A stretch of DNA of 18,102 nucleotides from assembly GCA_910588895.1 (NCBI GenBank), contig CAJUSS010000008.1, forward strand, positions 1-18,102. The letters run 5' to 3'. Both the position numbers and the translations under genes were made by a program. Below, one piece after another: positions 15,438 to 18,102 of the stretch; positions within the stretch are counted from its first letter, which is position 1; every line of letters begins with the position of its first letter. The stretch is from an uncultured Lachnospiraceae bacterium (GTDB lineage Bacteria; Bacillota; Clostridia; Lachnospirales; Lachnospiraceae). The notes below the pieces were generated by a model. The model had not been told where the DNA came from. It saw only the letters and a program-made list of their open reading frames with translations, and searched no databases.

Positions 15438-16430
15438 ATGGAAAAGATCTTGACGATCTCCGTTGCTGCGTATAATGTGGAGCGATATCTGTGCAAGCTG
15501 CTTGACAACATCATTGAAAGCGGGAGATCGCCGAAGCTGGATGTGATCGTGGTCAATGATGGGTCTACAGACTCGACCTCATCGATCGCGGCGCGATATG
15601 CGGATCGATATCCTGGATCGATCCGTTTGATCGACAAAGAAGATGAGGGGCATGGTTCAACGATAAACCGGGGGATCAGGGAAGCGAAAGGAAAGTATTT
15701 TAAAGCGTTAGACGGGGACGACTGGCTGGATGCAAATGCCTTGGCGAAGCTGGTGGACCTGCTGGAAAACTGCGATAGTGACCTGGTGGTGTGTGGCCAC
15801 AAGTTTGTCTATGAAAGTGATGGCACAGAACGAGAAATGAAAATGGGCCTAAAACCAGATGTCGAATATAACATAAATGATGCTATCTGCTCTTTACAAG
15901 AAATGCAGTATCATAATGTTTACTATAAAACGGATCTGTTGTTGAAAAATAAGATCAAGATCACAGAATTTTCCTTTTACACAGATCTGGAATTCGTGAT
16001 CTATCCGTTGACCCATGTCAAGACGGTCACAGGTTATGATATAGCACCTTATTGTTATAGGATCGGGGTTGAAGGACAGAGCAGTTCGCTCCAGGGCTTT
16101 CAGAAACATCAGAAAGAGCACAGGGATATCTTACAGAGATTATTGGTTCATTATCAGTTGCATCAAAATGACTGGACAAAGGATATGAAAGCCTTCCATG
16201 AAAGATTTATAGGTACTTTTGCAGGTGTACACATGAAGATCATCTTTAGCTTTCCTATCTCAGTAAAAAAGATGAGAGAGGCGATAGGATTTGATGATGA
16301 GATCCGACGATATCCCGCGATCTGCAGATGCATAAAAGATAAAACATTGCAAGTATGGAGGCGCTCCAGGATGATATCCTACATCCCGGTATGTCTGTGG
16401 TATAGGCATAGGGACAGAGCAAGGAGATGA
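15438..16430 (+). CDS. GT2 family glycosyltransferase
   Basis: The 330-residue protein is an inverting GT-A glycosyltransferase. It opens with ILTISVAAYNVERYL (4-18), has the nucleotide-binding VIVVNDGSTDST (36-47), the GHGSTINRGIREAKGKYF element (71-88), and the metal-binding LDGDDWLD (91-98). The C-terminal 120 residues are family-variable, and I see no membrane helices. It transfers a sugar from a nucleotide donor to the growing lipid-linked repeat. GGGAGG precedes the ATG by eight bases. A gap of 53 bp separates it from the propeller gene, with no terminator seen. The donor sugar cannot be predicted. Confidence 0.9.
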   Translation: MEKILTISVAAYNVERYLCKLLDNIIESGRSPKLDVIVVNDGSTDSTSSIAARYADRYPGSIRLIDKEDEGHGSTINRGIREAKGKYFKALDGDDWLDANALAKLVDLLENCDSDLVVCGHKFVYESDGTEREMKMGLKPDVEYNINDAICSLQEMQYHNVYYKTDLLLKNKIKITEFSFYTDLEFVIYPLTHVKTVTGYDIAPYCYRIGVEGQSSSLQGFQKHQKEHRDILQRLLVHYQLHQNDWTKDMKAFHERFIGTFAGVHMKIIFSFPISVKKMREAIGFDDEIRRYPAICRCIKDKTLQVWRRSRMISYIPVCLWYRHRDRARR

Positions 16431-16461
16431 TGCATAGCTGTATATACCAGAAGGGAGTCGA

Positions 16462-17937
16462 GTGAGCAGGACAAAACAAAGGTCACTGAAGATGAATTTT
16501 TTGATGAACGCGATATTATCCCTCTCTTCCGTGCTCTTTCCATTGATCACATTCCCTTATGTCTCGCGGATATTATCGCCCACAGGGACAGGCCGGGTAT
16601 CCTTTGCGGTCTCATTGATCTCCTATTTTAATATGCTCGCACAGTTGGGGATACCGATATATGGGATCAGAGCTTGTGCCAGTGTCCGGGATGATAAAGA
16701 AGAGTTATCCAGGACGGCCCATGAACTGCTTTTCATCAATCTGGTGATGGCATTGTTTTCCTATGCCTGCCTGGCGATCCTATTAGCATCGGTCGATAGG
16801 CTGTATGAAGACAGACCTTTATACGTTTTGGTCAGTATGACGATCGTATTGACGGCCATCGGGATGGAATGGTTATACAAGGCTTTAGAGCAGTATGCCT
16901 ATATCACGGTCAGGTCGCTGGTGTTTAAAGGGATCGCATTGATCGCGATGTTTTTACTGATCCATAAAGAAAGTGACTATGTGCGATACGGAGCTGTTTC
17001 GATCTTAGCTGCGTCAGCCTCGGCGATCTTTAACTTTATCAATGCCCGCAGATATATCGAATGGAGATACTTGGGCGGATATGCGATCAAAAGGCATATA
17101 CGTGCGATCATGTGTTTTTTCGGGATGGCATGTGCGACTACGATCTATACAAATCTTGATACGGTCATGCTGGGATTTATGAAAAATGATATCGATGTAG
17201 GGTATTATCATGCGGCGATAAAGATAAAGTCGATACTTGTCATGGTGGTGACGTCACTGGGAGCTGTGTTATTGCCAAGAGTGTCTTATTTTATCGAAAA
17301 GGGAGAACTTGAGGCATTTAGACGGATATCAAAGAAAGCACTGGGATTTGTTCTGATCGCGTCAGTGCCGATGACGATCTATTTTATCTGTTTTGCAGGA
17401 GAAGGTATCTTGTTCGTTTCAGGACATGCATATCTTGGAGCGGTGCTGCCGATGCAGATCATCATGCCCACGCTGCTGTTCATCGGTGTCAGTGATCTTT
17501 TGGGGGTACAGATGCTCATCCCATTAGGTAGAGAGAAGGATGTCCTTGTTGCGGAGCTCGCGGGGGCGGTCGTGGATCTGGTATTAAATGTTATATGTAT
17601 ACCGAGATTTTCAGCAGCGGGAGCGGCGATCGGGACCACCATGGCTGAACTTGTCGTCATGTCCGTCATCATACAAAAACTGCGGAAGCGATATACAGGG
17701 CTGGTGGAACGAAAGAGAGCGTGGAGGATCATCCTGGCGGTCTTGGCGGCAAGTGTATCTGTGATCTTTGCGAAGGGGCTACAGATCTCGATCCTGTTTA
17801 AGCTGGTCATATCAGCAGGTATATATTTTGGGATCTATCTGTTGGTCCTGCTCCTTTTGCGGGAGGAGCTGATAAGGGATCTGATCTGTGGATCGATCGG
17901 TCAGCTAAGACAGATGGTAAGGGATAAAGAGCGATAA
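16462..17937 (+). CDS. wzx: Wzx-type repeat-unit flippase
   Basis: The 491-residue membrane protein belongs to the RfbX/MATE-like polysaccharide flippase family, with about 12-14 predicted helices. The N-terminal segment NAILSLSSVLFPLITFPYVSRILSPTGTGRVSFA (in parts, 16-49) is the family signature, and the TIYTNLDTVMLGF element (about 222-234) is also typical. It would move lipid-linked repeat units across the membrane for Wzy. The GTG at 16462 is supported by AGGGAG five bases upstream; an internal ATG (16492) would remove ten residues only. It is preceded by a GT2 gene and followed by a sugar cytidylyltransferase gene. Together with wzy it defines a Wzx/Wzy pathway. The priming transferase and chain-length regulator are not in the window. 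Confidence 0.9.
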   Translation: MSRTKQRSLKMNFLMNAILSLSSVLFPLITFPYVSRILSPTGTGRVSFAVSLISYFNMLAQLGIPIYGIRACASVRDDKEELSRTAHELLFINLVMALFSYACLAILLASVDRLYEDRPLYVLVSMTIVLTAIGMEWLYKALEQYAYITVRSLVFKGIALIAMFLLIHKESDYVRYGAVSILAASASAIFNFINARRYIEWRYLGGYAIKRHIRAIMCFFGMACATTIYTNLDTVMLGFMKNDIDVGYYHAAIKIKSILVMVVTSLGAVLLPRVSYFIEKGELEAFRRISKKALGFVLIASVPMTIYFICFAGEGILFVSGHAYLGAVLPMQIIMPTLLFIGVSDLLGVQMLIPLGREKDVLVAELAGAVVDLVLNVICIPRFSAAGAAIGTTMAELVVMSVIIQKLRKRYTGLVERKRAWRIILAVLAASVSVIFAKGLQISILFKLVISAGIYFGIYLLVLLLLREELIRDLICGSIGQLRQMVRDKER

Positions 17938-17950
17938 AAAGAGCGATAAA
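17926..17950 (+). repeat. Tandem 12-bp duplication at the end of wzx
   Basis: AAAGAGCGATAA occurs twice in direct tandem, covering the last codons and stop codon of wzx. The second copy is in frame, so it also repeats the stop. It looks like a replication slippage product. It has no evident regulatory role. Confidence 0.7.
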
Positions 17951-17975
17951 ATGCAAGAAGTAAGGGGAAATACTT

Positions 17976-18102
17976 ATGAAAGTTGTCATCTTAGCCGGCG
18001 GATATGGGACCAGGATATCCGAAGAATCTTATCTGCGGCCAAAGCCTATGATCGAGATAGGAGAGCCTCAGGGGACTGATGGCTTGAGGAGAGGTCTATT
18101 GC
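17976..18102 (+). CDS. rfbF: Glucose-1-phosphate cytidylyltransferase (RfbF-like), N-terminal part
   Basis: Only 42 codons are present. MKVVILAGGYGTRISEES followed by YLRPKPMIEIG is the N-terminus of RfbF-type nucleotidyltransferases, with the GGxGTRxxE..xxPKP nucleotide-binding signature (residues 8-24). RfbF makes CDP-glucose from CTP and glucose 1-phosphate, feeding CDP-linked deoxy sugars. The ribosome site AGGGGAAA is about six bases before the ATG. From about codon 31 the sequence no longer follows the family: instead of PILWHIMK it reads PQGTDGLRRGLL. The reading frame stays open to the window edge. The change could be a genuine junction or poor sequence at a contig end. Family assignment rests on the first 30 residues. 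Confidence 0.75.
   Translation, partial: MKVVILAGGYGTRISEESYLRPKPMIEIGEPQGTDGLRRGLL

Overview
The window looks like chromosome from a low-to-mid GC Clostridia (Lachnospiraceae-like) bacterium. This is inferred from strong AGGAGG-type ribosome binding sites, TTGACA/TATAAT-type promoters, soluble hybrid kinases, a flavocytochrome c-type reductase and a Wzx/Wzy polysaccharide locus. No 16S rRNA or tRNA is present, so the taxonomy is only a guess.

Layout: (1) 2-346, the C-terminal end of a fumarate reductase/urocanate reductase-type flavoprotein. (2) 447-553, a long imperfect palindrome with A- and T-tracts, probably a bidirectional terminator between convergent genes. (3) 621-3020 on the minus strand, a soluble PAS-PAS-HisKA-HATPase-REC-REC hybrid kinase. 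(4) 3298-4943, a regulatory module: a minus-strand XRE repressor, a divergent promoter region, a TTG-initiated 65-residue protein and a tyrosine-recombinase-like protein that lacks its catalytic residues. (5) 5047-18102, a plus-strand polysaccharide (capsule/EPS) operon that continues past the window edge.

The operon encodes an AlgD-like GDP-mannose (or UDP-glucose) 6-dehydrogenase, a cytoplasmic heparinase II/III-family protein, a CapK/PaaK-like adenylate-forming enzyme, two GT4 glycosyltransferases, a Wzy-type polymerase, a third GT4 enzyme, a five-bladed beta-propeller glycosidase-like protein, a GT2 glycosyltransferase, a Wzx flippase and the start of a glucose-1-phosphate cytidylyltransferase (RfbF-like). 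The gene set points to a Wzx/Wzy-dependent, uronate-containing polymer. The genes are tightly packed, with spacing of about 1-100 bp, one 20-bp overlap, and no terminator seen inside the run.

The most unusual region is the leader module. Imperfect copies of the palindrome CATTGnCAATG lie at 3686, 3704, 3736, 3768, 3800 and 3852. The four copies from 3704 to 3800 start exactly 32 bp apart (about three helical turns). Copies at 3686 and 3736 each contain the TTGACA -35 box of one of two divergent promoters. The 65-residue protein aligns without gaps to the C-terminal helical part of the XRE repressor but has no HTH, so it may be a decoy partner or antirepressor. The next gene is a catalytically dead recombinase. 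Together they look like a polysaccharide-operon switch built from phage-like parts. I do not recognise it as a described system.
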